From positions 2,666,001 through 2,730,000 of the forward strand of contig NZ_PHUE01000001.1 of NCBI RefSeq assembly GCF_002813295.1: DNA of 64,000 nt, given 5' to 3'. This DNA is from Flavobacterium sp. 5 (GTDB lineage Bacteria > Bacteroidota > Bacteroidia > Flavobacteriales > Flavobacteriaceae). Below, piece after piece: positions 37,824-45,967 of this stretch. The notes below the pieces were generated by a model that saw only the letters and a list, made by a program, of their open reading frames with translations, did not search any database and had not been told where the DNA came from. Every line of letters starts with the position of its first letter. Position 1 is the stretch's first letter. The position numbers and the translations under genes were made by a program.

Positions 37824-38555
37824 TTATTTTTTTGAAGCAGAGTAAATAGTTGCAACGCCAAATGTTTGAGGCAATGCATTCACCATTATAAACCCAGTTT
37901 TTCTTAAAATATTGTTTAAGGCTTCTCCGTAAGGGAAAGCAGCAGCAGATTCTGATAAATATCCATAGGCTACATTATCTTTTGAAAATAGTTTTCCTAT
38001 CAGTGGTAGAATGTTTTTGCTGTAAAAATTATAACCTTGTTTATAAGGTGTTTTATCTGGAACCGAAGTTTCTAGAATAACAAATATTCCGCCAGGTTTT
38101 AATACTCTCAAGATTTCTGAAAGTCCTGTTTCAAGGTGTTCAAAATTTCTAACGCCAAAAGCTACCGTTATAGCGTCAAAATGATTATCTGCAAAAGGCA
38201 TGCTTTCGGAATCTCCTAATACCATTTCAATAATTTGAGAGAGATTTTTTTCTTTAATTTTTTTTTCGCCTATTTCAAGCATTCCAGCCGATATGTCTAA
38301 ACCTGTAATTTTTTCGGCTCCAGTTTGCGCCATTAAAATAGCAAGATCTCCAGTTCCAGTAGCAATGTCTAATATAGTTTTAGGATTAGTTTCTGCAACC
38401 AATTTCAAAACTTTTTTTCTCCATTTGACATCAATGCCAAATGAAATAACTCGGTTTAGGTTATCATAGTTTCCGGAAATGTTATCAAACATTTTGGCTA
38501 CTTGTTCTTTTTTACTTAGAGAGGAGTCTTTATAAGGTGTGATTTCTTTTGGCAT
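37824..38555 (-). CDS. ubiE: Demethylmenaquinone methyltransferase (UbiE/MenG)
   Basis: A class I SAM-dependent C-methyltransferase of 243 residues that completes menaquinone, the quinone expected in this group. I use the ATG at 38555 ([18 protein letters not shown]), since the longer frame adds nine unconserved codons. The AdoMet motif is [13 protein letters not shown] (about 58-70) and the UbiE signatures include [18 protein letters not shown] and [26 protein letters not shown]. It is cytosolic and 22 bp upstream of porT, so probably co-transcribed. Confidence 0.95.
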   Translation of the reverse strand: MPKEITPYKDSSLSKKEQVAKMFDNISGNYDNLNRVISFGIDVKWRKKVLKLVAETNPKTILDIATGTGDLAILMAQTGAEKITGLDISAGMLEIGEKKIKEKNLSQIIEMVLGDSESMPFADNHFDAITVAFGVRNFEHLETGLSEILRVLKPGGIFVILETSVPDKTPYKQGYNFYSKNILPLIGKLFSKDNVAYGYLSESAAAFPYGEALNNILRKTGFIMVNALPQTFGVATIYSASKK

Positions 38556-38773
38556 TTTTTTTATTTCTACAAATATAAACAAACTGCATAAACTATAATT
38601 GTGTTTTTTTTATTGAACAAAATTTTATTGTATCGTTGTTTTTGAAAATAATTTCTGAGTTCTGAGTGATTTTAAAAAAAATGAAAAATAATTGAAATAT
38701 CACCAAAAGTGGGTATTGTGGAAATTGTTTTTATTACTGATGTTTGTACTTTAAAATTTAAATATTTTTTTTA

Positions 38774-39091
38774 ATGATTAGACGGGAACTAATGACCCAA
38801 ATCAAATGGATGCTTGTTGCGCTATTTATCTCATTTGTTCTTGTGTTGTTTTTTGAAGGTACTGTCACTAGTGGTAGTATTATTTTAAAAGCGCAAAATA
38901 CGTTCTTAGGATTAAATTTGTTTTTGGAAATTTTAATTTTCTTCACCTTTAGTACCTTTGTGGTATTTGGTACTAAAGGTTTTTTTGAGTTGTACTCTCA
39001 AAAATTATCAAATTATATTGTCCTCATCTCGGGGGTAATATTGATATTTGTGATTTGTATATTATGTTATCAAATTGTAGTACAAGAGTAG
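38774..39091 (+). CDS. Small membrane protein, 105 aa
   Basis: A hydrophobic protein with three likely membrane helices (about 12-29, 45-66 and 80-102) and no recognised domain. The start could be the ATG at 38774 or a second ATG six codons on (MTQIKWMLV). A strong terminator follows directly, which supports a real gene. The function is unknown. Confidence 0.7.
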   Translation: MIRRELMTQIKWMLVALFISFVLVLFFEGTVTSGSIILKAQNTFLGLNLFLEILIFFTFSTFVVFGTKGFFELYSQKLSNYIVLISGVILIFVICILCYQIVVQE

Positions 39092-39111
39092 GTCATTACC
39101 GCTAATCATTT

Positions 39112-39137
39112 AAAAAAAAGCATCCTAATTTAGGATG
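39112..39137. terminator. Bidirectional terminator
   Basis: AAAGCATCCTA pairs with TAGGATGCTTT around an ATT loop, with an A run on one side and a T run on the other. It separates the small membrane protein gene from folA, which ends on the opposite strand about 50 bp on. Confidence 0.85.
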
Positions 39138-39190
39138 CTTTTTTTATTTTAAGAGTTATCTGAACTGAAGATTTTTGAAATAAATGTCAG

Positions 39191-39673
39191 TTAGATTTTG
39201 GTAAACGTTTGGTAAGTATAGGCAAATTGATGTTTATCATCTGCAGGGTTAAACTCGGTTTGAACTTCTTTCCAATCATTAGAATTGATTTCTGGAAAAA
39301 AAGCATCTGCATCAAAACTATGATGTACTCTTGTGATTTCAAGTTGATCAGCAAATGGAAGCCCTAAATTGTAAATTTCTCCTCCACCAATTATAAATGA
39401 AGTTTCATTTTCTGGACAAACCGCAAGAGCTTTTTCTATACTATCCACCACGATACAACCTTCAGGATTATAGTCTTTTTGTCTGGTTATAATAACATGC
39501 GTTCTATTAGGGAGTGGTTTTGGGAAGCTTTCAAATGTTTTTCTACCCATTATTATATGATGACCAGTAGTTAAGGATTTGAATCTTTTAAAATCATTAG
39601 GTAAATGCCAAACTAATTCATTGTTCTTTCCTAAGGCATTATTTTCTGCAACTGCAGCAATCATAATAATCAT
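39191..39673 (-). CDS. folA: Dihydrofolate reductase
   Basis: Reduces dihydrofolate to tetrahydrofolate with NADPH, replenishing the cofactor consumed by thymidylate synthase, whose gene lies 1 kb away. The 160-residue protein shows IAAVAENNALGKNNELVWHLPNDFKRFK (about 4-31; the active-site acidic residue is the Asp in LPNDF), the NADPH-binding MGRKTFESFPKPLPNR and the IIGGGEIY motif (about 93-100). A second ATG three codons downstream is an alternative start. It is 11 bp after the 2TM-domain gene. Confidence 0.95.
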   Translation of the reverse strand: MIIMIAAVAENNALGKNNELVWHLPNDFKRFKSLTTGHHIIMGRKTFESFPKPLPNRTHVIITRQKDYNPEGCIVVDSIEKALAVCPENETSFIIGGGEIYNLGLPFADQLEITRVHHSFDADAFFPEINSNDWKEVQTEFNPADDKHQFAYTYQTFTKI

Positions 39674-39684
39674 AATATTAGTGT

Positions 39685-40017
39685 TTATTTAGAATTATTG
39701 CTCTCAATTTTGGATTGTAATTGAGTAATTTTTTTTTGTTGTAAGGCTACAAGTCGGTCAATTTGATCTCTTTCCCAATATTTATTCATGAATCGATCGG
39801 TGATAAAAACCTTTATGAAATGCAACACAAAAATAAATAGCCATAAAGTAATAATCCAAATACACCAATTTAATTCTATTGCGGTTTCAAAAAAATAGAC
39901 AGCCATAAATAAAAAAAGGCTGCACAATGTGAAGAAAACAAAATGGTAATACAATCTTTTCTTTTGCTTTATGCGGTTTCGGGCATATTCATATTGTTCG
40001 TGTAATTCCTTTTCCAT
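39685..40017 (-). CDS. 2TM-domain small membrane protein
   Basis: A 110-residue protein with a charged N-terminus (ARNRIKQKKRLYYHF), two membrane helices (about 23-44 and 51-70) and a basic, probably cytoplasmic tail that ends in a coiled-coil (QIDRLVALQQKKITQLQSKIE). This matches the flavobacterial '2TM domain' family, whose function is unknown; related domains occur fused to LytTR or histidine-kinase proteins. It probably shares a transcript with folA. Confidence 0.8.
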   Translation of the reverse strand: MEKELHEQYEYARNRIKQKKRLYYHFVFFTLCSLFLFMAVYFFETAIELNWCIWIITLWLFIFVLHFIKVFITDRFMNKYWERDQIDRLVALQQKKITQLQSKIESNNSK

Positions 40018-40250
40018 AAAGTAGAATTTTGCTTATAAAGATAAAATTTATTTTCAAATGTAACTATTTTGATTGTCGAATATTTAATCAGAAATCGTTT
40101 TCTTGAACTGAAATTAATATTTAAGACATTCAATTTCTTTTTAATGACAAAAAAGAAGTGCTTTTTTTGTTAATATACTAAAAATGAGGATGTTTGTGTA
40201 TGTTTCGAGATATTTTACTTACTTTGTTATAACCTAAAAATAAAATAGTT

Positions 40251-40547
40251 ATGTCAGTAAAAAAACAATTTATAAAAACGAAACCTGTTTGTAAAGTTAC
40301 TTTTTCTTTAGAAGCAAAGGAAGCTGATCAAGTGTCGGTAATTGGTGATTTTAACGATTGGAAAATTGAAGAAGGTGCTTTAAGCAAATTGAAAAATGGA
40401 ACTTTTAAAGGGACTTTTGAATTAGATAAAGATTCAACATATGAGTTTAAATATGTAGTTGATGGTGCTTATATAAATGAACCAGAAGCAGATTCGTTCA
40501 AATGGAATGATTTTGCAGGAGCAGAGAATAGTGTATTAGTAGTATAG
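40251..40547 (+). CDS. Stand-alone glycogen-binding (CBM48/isoamylase early-set) protein
   Basis: A 98-residue protein that is essentially one early-set Ig-like carbohydrate-binding module. The pattern VSVIGDFNDWKIE..LKNGTFKGTFELDKDSTYEFKYVVDG, given here by position (about 30-78), matches CBM48/AMPK-beta glycogen-binding modules. No enzyme domain or signal peptide is present, so it may bind glycogen or act as a subunit of a partner encoded elsewhere. It is monocistronic and has a strong terminator. Confidence 0.85.
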   Translation: MSVKKQFIKTKPVCKVTFSLEAKEADQVSVIGDFNDWKIEEGALSKLKNGTFKGTFELDKDSTYEFKYVVDGAYINEPEADSFKWNDFAGAENSVLVV

Positions 40548-40548
40548 C

Positions 40549-40581
40549 AAAAAAAATCCGCTCATAGAAGCGGATTTTTTT
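40549..40581. terminator. Bidirectional terminator between CBM48 gene and thyA
   Basis: A run of A followed by ATCCGCT pairs with AGCGGAT followed by a T run, around a short loop. It serves the two convergent genes. Confidence 0.9.
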
Positions 40582-40586
40582 ATGTG

Positions 40587-41438
40587 TTATACAGCTACAC
40601 TTCCTTTTATGAGGGCGTGTGGCTCATATCCCTCTAATGTAAAATCGTCGAAACCGAAATCGAAGATGTTTTTTATATTGGGATTTAATATCATTTTTGG
40701 CAACGGTTTGGGTTCACGGCTAAGTTGTAATTCAAGTTGTTCAAAATGATTGTTGTAAATATGGGCATCTCCAAAAGTATGTATGAAATCGCCAACTTCA
40801 AGATCGCAAACTTGTGCGATCATCATTGTTAGTAAAGCGTATGATGCAATATTAAATGGCACTCCAAGAAATATATCTGCACTGCGTTGATACAGTTGAC
40901 AGGAAAGTTTTCCTTTGGTTTCTTCTTTAGCAGTATCTGGTGAGGCTACATAAAATTGGAAAAAAGCATGACAGGGAGGTAGGGCCGCTTTATTGTTAGC
41001 AACATTTTCCTCAAATGATTTTTTGGTGTCTGGTAATACAGATGGGTTCCATGCCGAAACAAGCATTCTACGGCTGTTAGGATTGGTTTTTAATTCGGTA
41101 ATAAGTTCCGAAATTTGATCTATTTCTTCACTGTTCCAATTTCGCCATTGATGACCGTAAACAGGACCTAAATCACCATTACTATCAGCCCAAGCGTCCC
41201 ATATTTTTACTCCGTTTTCTTGAAGATATTTTATATTAGTATCTCCTTTTAAGAACCAAAGCAATTCATAAATAATAGATTTAAGATGTAGTTTTTTGGT
41301 TGTTACCATTGGGAAACCTTCGCTCAAATCAAATCGCATTTGGTAGCCAAATACACTTTTGGTTCCTGTTCCTGTTCGATCGCCTTTTTGATTTCCGTTT
41401 TCTAAAACGTGTTTTACTAAGTCTAGGTATTGTTTCAT
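40587..41438 (-). CDS. thyA: Thymidylate synthase
   Basis: Methylates dUMP to dTMP using methylenetetrahydrofolate. The 283-residue protein opens [15 protein letters not shown], with [13 protein letters not shown] (about 19-31) carrying the phosphate-binding arginine. The nucleophile cysteine lies in [13 protein letters not shown] (Cys about 155), followed by [26 protein letters not shown] and [12 protein letters not shown]. An insertion near [16 protein letters not shown] makes it slightly longer than the E. coli enzyme. folA lies nearby but is separated by the CBM48 gene and terminators. Confidence 0.96.
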   Translation of the reverse strand: MKQYLDLVKHVLENGNQKGDRTGTGTKSVFGYQMRFDLSEGFPMVTTKKLHLKSIIYELLWFLKGDTNIKYLQENGVKIWDAWADSNGDLGPVYGHQWRNWNSEEIDQISELITELKTNPNSRRMLVSAWNPSVLPDTKKSFEENVANNKAALPPCHAFFQFYVASPDTAKEETKGKLSCQLYQRSADIFLGVPFNIASYALLTMMIAQVCDLEVGDFIHTFGDAHIYNNHFEQLELQLSREPKPLPKMILNPNIKNIFDFGFDDFTLEGYEPHALIKGSVAV

Positions 41439-41450
41439 TTTTAGGACTTT

Positions 41451-41506
41451 ATGCTCTATGCTCTATGCTTTAAGCTTATTGCCTAATGCTTATTGCTTAA
41501 TGCCTT
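41451..41506. repeat. Short imperfect tandem repeats upstream of thyA
   Basis: Iterated ATGCTCT and then TAATGCTTATTGC-type units fill most of the 73 bp between the bifunctional nuclease gene and thyA. This is low-complexity DNA with no recognised signal; a comparable stretch of GATTTTA repeats fills the gap between etfB and etfA. Confidence 0.55.
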
Positions 41507-41511
41507 TAATA

Positions 41512-42129
41512 TTATCTTTTTGAAATTTCGTCTCGAATTTTAGCTGCTTTTTCGTAATCTTCTTGCTCAACGGCTTGTGCTAATAATTCGTTTAACTCCT
41601 GTAAACTATGATTAGAATAGGTATTACCTGATTCGTTACTCTCGGTACTGCCAAAAGTCTCTGGATTTGAAAGTATATCCTCTATTTCATTGGATGCTTC
41701 ACTTTCAAGTGGATTGGCTTTTAAATAAATTCCAGCTTTGTCCAGTATGTTTTTATAGGTAAAAATTGGTGCGCTGAATCGAATAGCTAAAGCAATAGCA
41801 TCTGAAGTTCGGGCATCAATTATTTCTTCGATTTTATCTCTTTCGCAAATAATGCTAGAATAAAAAACGCCATCGACTAGTTTGTGGATAATTACTTGTT
41901 TCACAACAATATCGAAACGTTCTGCAAAATTCTTGAATAAATCGTGTGTCAAAGGGCGAGGTGGCTTAATCTCTTTTTCTAAAGCAATCGCAATAGACTG
42001 GGCTTCGAAAGCTCCGATGACGATAGGTAATTTCCTTTCTCCATCAACCTCATTTAAAATTAACGCATAAGCGCCATTTTGAGTTTGACTGTATGAAATT
42101 CCTTTTATAGATAATTTAACTAAGCTCAT
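41512..42129 (-). CDS. Bifunctional nuclease-family (DUF151) protein with UVR motif
   Basis: A 205-residue cytosolic protein. I start at 42129 (MSLVKLSIKGISYSQT), where the DUF151 fold begins; the frame extends 26 codons upstream without family sequence. The bifunctional-nuclease core spans about 1-130 (LPIVIGAFEAQSIAIALE, DARTSDAIALAIRF). After an acidic linker the C-terminus is a UvrB/UvrC-type motif (LLAQAVEQEDYEKAAKIRDEI, about 180-200), a protein-protein helix pair. The nuclease activity is known for a few plant and bacterial relatives only, so the role here is uncertain. Confidence 0.9.
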   Translation of the reverse strand: MSLVKLSIKGISYSQTQNGAYALILNEVDGERKLPIVIGAFEAQSIAIALEKEIKPPRPLTHDLFKNFAERFDIVVKQVIIHKLVDGVFYSSIICERDKIEEIIDARTSDAIALAIRFSAPIFTYKNILDKAGIYLKANPLESEASNEIEDILSNPETFGSTESNESGNTYSNHSLQELNELLAQAVEQEDYEKAAKIRDEISKR

Positions 42130-42223
42130 GTTGGTATAGTGAGAAGTACAAAGTACTCTATTAATTTGTCTTTTTTCTAGTTCTAAATAAAGTGCAATTT
42201 TAATCAAAATTAATGGAACAAAA

Positions 42224-42269
42224 AAGCTACCTAAAGCAAAGATACAATTATCTTATTTTTAGGTAGCTT
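42224..42269 (-). terminator. Terminator after etfA
   Basis: AAGCTACCTAAA and TTTAGGTAGCTT form a 12-bp stem with a 22-nt AT-rich loop, with an A/T run on each flank. It lies between etfA and the bifunctional nuclease gene in the direction of transcription. Confidence 0.75.
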
Positions 42270-42292
42270 AATTTTATAAGAGAAATTAGATT

Positions 42293-43261
42293 TTAGGATT
42301 GTTGTTCCTTAAATGCTTTAAATTTGGCTATTAATTGAGGTACAATTTCAAATGCGTCTCCAACAACTCCATAATCCGCAACTTTAAAGAAAGGAGCTTC
42401 TGGATCACTATTAATAACTACTTTTACTTTAGAAGAGTTAATTCCTGCAATATGTTGTATTGCTCCAGAGATTCCAATAGCAATATATAAATTAGTTGCA
42501 ACTGGTTTTCCTGTTTGACCTACGTGTTCTCCGTGAGGTCTCCATCCTAAATCGGATACTGGTTTTGAACAAGCAGTTGCAGCTCCAAGAACTCCAGCTA
42601 ATTCTTCAATCATTCCCCAGTTTTCAGGCCCTTTAAGACCACGTCCTGCAGAAACTACGATATCAGCATCAGCAATTGAAACTTTTCCTGAAACTTTTTC
42701 TACCGATGTTACTTTTACTCCAAAATCACCATCTCCAATAGTTGGATTAAAATCTTCTTCGGTTAATGAAGAAGCACTTTCGAAAATACCATAAGAGTTT
42801 TTACCAATAGATAATACTTTTACATCAGTATTGATTTCTGTGATGTTGAAAGCTTTGTTTGAAAACGCATTTCTTTTTACTTGAAATGGTGAAGTACTTA
42901 CAGGTAAGCCAACAACATTTGAAGCATAACCAGCCTCTAATGCTACTGCTACTAATGAAGCTAAGTAAATACTATCTGTTGTAGAAGATAATAAAACTAT
43001 TTTGGTTGCTTCTTTTTGTGCCGCTTGCTTGATAACATCAGCGTATGCTTTTGCAGTAAAACCACTTAATTTATCATTATTTACTTTTAAAACTTTATCA
43101 ACTCCGTATTTTGATAATTCAGAAACATCACCAGCATTTACGGTCACTGCTGTAACGGTTGTTCCTAATGATTCAGCTACTTTTTTTGCATAAGAAGCTA
43201 ATTCTAATGCTACTTTTTTAAATTTTCCTTCTGCAGATTCTGCGTATATTAATATTGACAT
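42293..43261 (-). CDS. etfA: Electron transfer flavoprotein subunit alpha
   Basis: The FAD-binding large subunit of ETF, which carries electrons from acyl-CoA dehydrogenases to the quinone pool. The 322-residue protein shows the diagnostic C-terminal FAD domain: VSAGRGLKGPENW (about 202-214), GAATACSKPVSDLGWRPHGEHVGQTGKPVAT (about 232-262) and YIAIGISGAIQHIAGINSS. It follows etfB on the same strand with a 73-bp gap filled by short repeats. Confidence 0.96.
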   Translation of the reverse strand: MSILIYAESAEGKFKKVALELASYAKKVAESLGTTVTAVTVNAGDVSELSKYGVDKVLKVNNDKLSGFTAKAYADVIKQAAQKEATKIVLLSSTTDSIYLASLVAVALEAGYASNVVGLPVSTSPFQVKRNAFSNKAFNITEINTDVKVLSIGKNSYGIFESASSLTEEDFNPTIGDGDFGVKVTSVEKVSGKVSIADADIVVSAGRGLKGPENWGMIEELAGVLGAATACSKPVSDLGWRPHGEHVGQTGKPVATNLYIAIGISGAIQHIAGINSSKVKVVINSDPEAPFFKVADYGVVGDAFEIVPQLIAKFKAFKEQQS

Positions 43262-43334
43262 AATGATTTTAGATTTTAGATTTTAGATTTCAGGATTTAA
43301 AAAAAACTGACTACTAAAAACTGATTACTGAATA

Positions 43335-44081
43335 CTAGATTACTTTCGCTTCGTTGTGTAATAAATTGATTAATTCATCCAGGTTATCTGCAGAAACTAA
43401 TTTCACTGCTGATTTCGGAGCCGGTTTCTCAAATTTCACTGCTTTAGTATTTACTGCAGCATCAACTGGCTCAAGAATTGTTAACGCTTTTGTTCTAGCA
43501 GTCATAATTCCTCTCATGTTTGGAATACGTAAATCTTTTTCCTCAACAAGTCCTTTTTGTCCACCAATAATTAAAGGTAAAGTTGTAGCCACTGTTTCTT
43601 TTCCACCGTCAATTTCACGAACTGCAGTTACATTAGTACCATCAACTGTAATTGCAGTACAAGAGTTTAAAAAGTTATATCCTAAAATTCCAGCAAGCAT
43701 ACCAGGAACCATCCCTCCATTATAATCTAATGATTCTTTTCCTGCGATTACAATATCGTATCCGCCATTTTTAATTACTTCTGCTAATTGTTTAGCTACA
43801 AAAAATCCATCAGTTGGGTTTGTATTAACACGAATGGCTTCATTAGCGCCAATTGCTAATGCTTTTCTTAATGTTGGTTCGGTATCTGGTCCTCCAACAT
43901 TGACAACTGTAACAGTAGCGCCTTGTTGTTCTTGAAACCAAATAGCACGTGTTAGACCAAATTCATCATTTGGATTAATTACATATTGAACTCCATTAGT
44001 ATCAAAATCAGCATCTCCGTTAGTGAAGTTGATTTTTGATGTAGTATCAGGAACGTGACTTATGCAAACTAATATTTTCAT
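43335..44081 (-). CDS. etfB: Electron transfer flavoprotein subunit beta
   Basis: The small, AMP-binding subunit of ETF, 248 residues. Family landmarks are KILVCISHVPDT at the N-terminus, YVINPNDEFGLTRAIWF, the AGKESLDYNGGMVPGMLAGILG region (about 117-138) and GLVEEKDLRIPNMRGIMTAR (about 183-202). A -7 candidate TAAATTTG lies on the minus strand at 44123-44116, placing a transcription start about 30 bp before the ATG. Divergent from the LRR gene. Confidence 0.95.
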   Translation of the reverse strand: MKILVCISHVPDTTSKINFTNGDADFDTNGVQYVINPNDEFGLTRAIWFQEQQGATVTVVNVGGPDTEPTLRKALAIGANEAIRVNTNPTDGFFVAKQLAEVIKNGGYDIVIAGKESLDYNGGMVPGMLAGILGYNFLNSCTAITVDGTNVTAVREIDGGKETVATTLPLIIGGQKGLVEEKDLRIPNMRGIMTARTKALTILEPVDAAVNTKAVKFEKPAPKSAVKLVSADNLDELINLLHNEAKVI

Positions 44082-44290
44082 AATTTATATATATTAAATT
44101 CTTTTTTTTCTCTGACAAATTTAAAATAATAAATTGAATAATTTACTATGCATGCATAATATTTTTTGTAACTATTACGATTTCGTAAGTTATTTGATGA
44201 TAAGATTGTTTTTAATCAAAATTATTATAAATAACAGAAGGAATTTTGTGAATTATAACATTTTATGAATGTTGTCTCTGTTGTTGTAAA

Positions 44291-44336
44291 TCATCATTTA
44301 TAGTGAGGGTTACCTTTTTTTCGTGCGTTACTTTTG
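44291..44336 (+). promoter_or_regulatory. Palindrome-driven promoter, copy 1 (LRR gene)
   Basis: The inverted repeat TCATCATTTATAGTGA (44291-44306) is followed, after exactly 22 bp, by the -7 box TACTTTTG (44329-44336). No TTG/TTTG -33 element is seen in the gap. The predicted start of transcription (about 44342) lies downstream of the longest frame's GTG at 44303, which therefore cannot be the start codon; the ATG at 44372 is used. The element shares its sequence and spacing with three others at 45908, 52801 and 53997. Confidence 0.75.
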
Positions 44337-44371
44337 TTAAAGATGATAAACATGATAAAACTAAGTTAGTA

Positions 44372-45880
44372 ATGAAAAAATATATTCTTCTTTGTTTTTT
44401 TGCATTCCAAGTAGTCACTTATGCACAATACACTACAATTCCAGATGTTAGTTTTGAAAACAAATTAATCTCATTAGGACTTGATACTGGTAATCCTGAT
44501 GGGAAAGTGCTGACCGCAAGTATTGAAACAGTAACGGTTTTATATATTGATAATGCAAATATTTCTGATTTAACAGGAATACAGGATTTTGTAGCACTAC
44601 AAGAATTGTATTGTTATTATAATGCTTTATCAACAGTTGATTTTTCTAAAAATACTGCCTTAACAATTTTGCAATGTTACCACAATCAATTGATAAATTT
44701 AAATTTTTCGGAGAATAGTAATCTGGAGTATTTAGATTGTTCTAATAATGGATTGTCTAGTTTAGATTTGTCTTTTAACACAGCATTGAAAACATTATAT
44801 TGTGTTTCAAACCAAATAATAAGCCTAGAGTTTACCAAAAACCTAGCGTTGGAAAAAGTATTTTGTCATGGAAACCAACTGACTACTTTGAATGTTTCCC
44901 AAAATTCACTTTTGAACACTCTATCGTGTTATACTAATAGCTTGACAAGTTTGAATATCTCTAAAAATAAAGTACTAAATCGTTTGGATTGTTCTCGAAA
45001 TCAGTTGAAAAACTTGGACGTTTCACAAAATATTAATTTGGATTATTTTGTTTTTACAAACAATCAACTAGTTTCTATAGATACTAAACAAAATTTAAAA
45101 TTGACTTATTTAAGTTGTTCTTCAAATGAATTGACGGATTTGGACGTGTCTAAAAATGTAGCTTTAAAAAATTTATCCTGTTCTTCAAATCAAATTGCTT
45201 CATTGAATGTTTCCCAAAATAGTGCGTTGGAAACTTTAATTTGTGGTTCTAATGTATTAACAATCTTAGATCTTACCGCAAATGTTGCCTTGAATAATTT
45301 AATTGTTTCTAATAATCAATTGACTGTCATTAATGTTTCAAAACATACTGCTTTGACAAGATTGGAATGCAATAATAATTTGTTGACGGAGCTGGACGTT
45401 TCGAATAATAAACTTCTTGAATTCTTTAGATGTGATAGTAATAAATTATCTAGTTTGAATTTGAAAAATGGAAATAATACCAAGCTTTCTTTTAGTTATT
45501 CTAATTATCCCAATTTTACAAATAATACAGCTTTGAGTTGTATTTTGGTAGATAATACCTCTTATGCAGAGACCAATTGGGATAGTAAAAAAGATGTATC
45601 TGCAAGTTTTTCTGAAAACTGTAGCTTGGGTATAAACGATTCCTTTTTGAGTACGATTGCATTATATCCCAATCCTACAAATGGAGTACTACACATTGAT
45701 AATGTATCATTGGAAAAAGCTATTGTTTATGATGCTTTGGGGCATACTATGAAAACTTTTTTGTTTCATAAGGGTTTAATAAATAGCAGTTTAGATTTGT
45801 CGAATTTGTCGAAAGGGATTTATTTCGTTTTATTAGAAAATGAAGGAGGGGCTTCTACTCAGAAAGTAGTAGTAGAATAA
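44372..45880 (+). CDS. Secreted leucine-rich-repeat protein with T9SS type A sorting domain
   Basis: A 502-residue extracellular protein. A signal peptide (MKKYILLCFFAFQVVTYAQ) is followed by a short region and then about fifteen 20- to 23-residue LRRs, with the pattern LxxLxCSxNxLxxLDVSxNxxL. A ladder of cysteines at one repeat position is conspicuous. The last 80 residues form a type A C-terminal sorting domain (ALYPNPTNGVLHI, ending KGIYFVLLENEGGASTQKVVVE), so it is exported by the type IX system and probably attached to the surface. It likely binds protein ligands. It is the first of the units preceded by the conserved palindrome. Confidence 0.9.
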   Translation: MKKYILLCFFAFQVVTYAQYTTIPDVSFENKLISLGLDTGNPDGKVLTASIETVTVLYIDNANISDLTGIQDFVALQELYCYYNALSTVDFSKNTALTILQCYHNQLINLNFSENSNLEYLDCSNNGLSSLDLSFNTALKTLYCVSNQIISLEFTKNLALEKVFCHGNQLTTLNVSQNSLLNTLSCYTNSLTSLNISKNKVLNRLDCSRNQLKNLDVSQNINLDYFVFTNNQLVSIDTKQNLKLTYLSCSSNELTDLDVSKNVALKNLSCSSNQIASLNVSQNSALETLICGSNVLTILDLTANVALNNLIVSNNQLTVINVSKHTALTRLECNNNLLTELDVSNNKLLEFFRCDSNKLSSLNLKNGNNTKLSFSYSNYPNFTNNTALSCILVDNTSYAETNWDSKKDVSASFSENCSLGINDSFLSTIALYPNPTNGVLHIDNVSLEKAIVYDALGHTMKTFLFHKGLINSSLDLSNLSKGIYFVLLENEGGASTQKVVVE

Positions 45881-45907
45881 AATTCAAAAGCTACTAGAAA
45901 CATAAAA

Positions 45908-45953
45908 TCATCATAAATAGTGAGATCCATTAAATGGAATAGCCCGAATTTTG
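45908..45953 (+). promoter_or_regulatory. Palindrome-driven promoter, copy 2
   Basis: TCATCATAAATAGTGA (45908-45923) is followed after exactly 22 bp by GAATTTTG (45946-45953), a -7 box with one deviation from TAnnTTTG. No -33 element is visible. The ATG at 45968 would be only about 10 nt after the predicted transcription start, so the message may be nearly leaderless or the start may be downstream. Confidence 0.65.
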
Positions 45954-45967
45954 AAAAAAAAGAATGA

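Noticed and set aside
41451..41506. ATGCTCT-type short repeats upstream of thyA as a regulatory array
   Set aside because: The units are irregular and low-complexity, similar in nature to the GATTTTA repeats between etfB and etfA; no dyad or conserved spacing is visible.
44303..44371. GTG start giving a 23-residue N-terminal extension of the LRR protein
   Set aside because: The GTG lies inside the palindrome and upstream of the -7 box, so it cannot be on the transcript; the ATG at 44372 opens a normal signal peptide.
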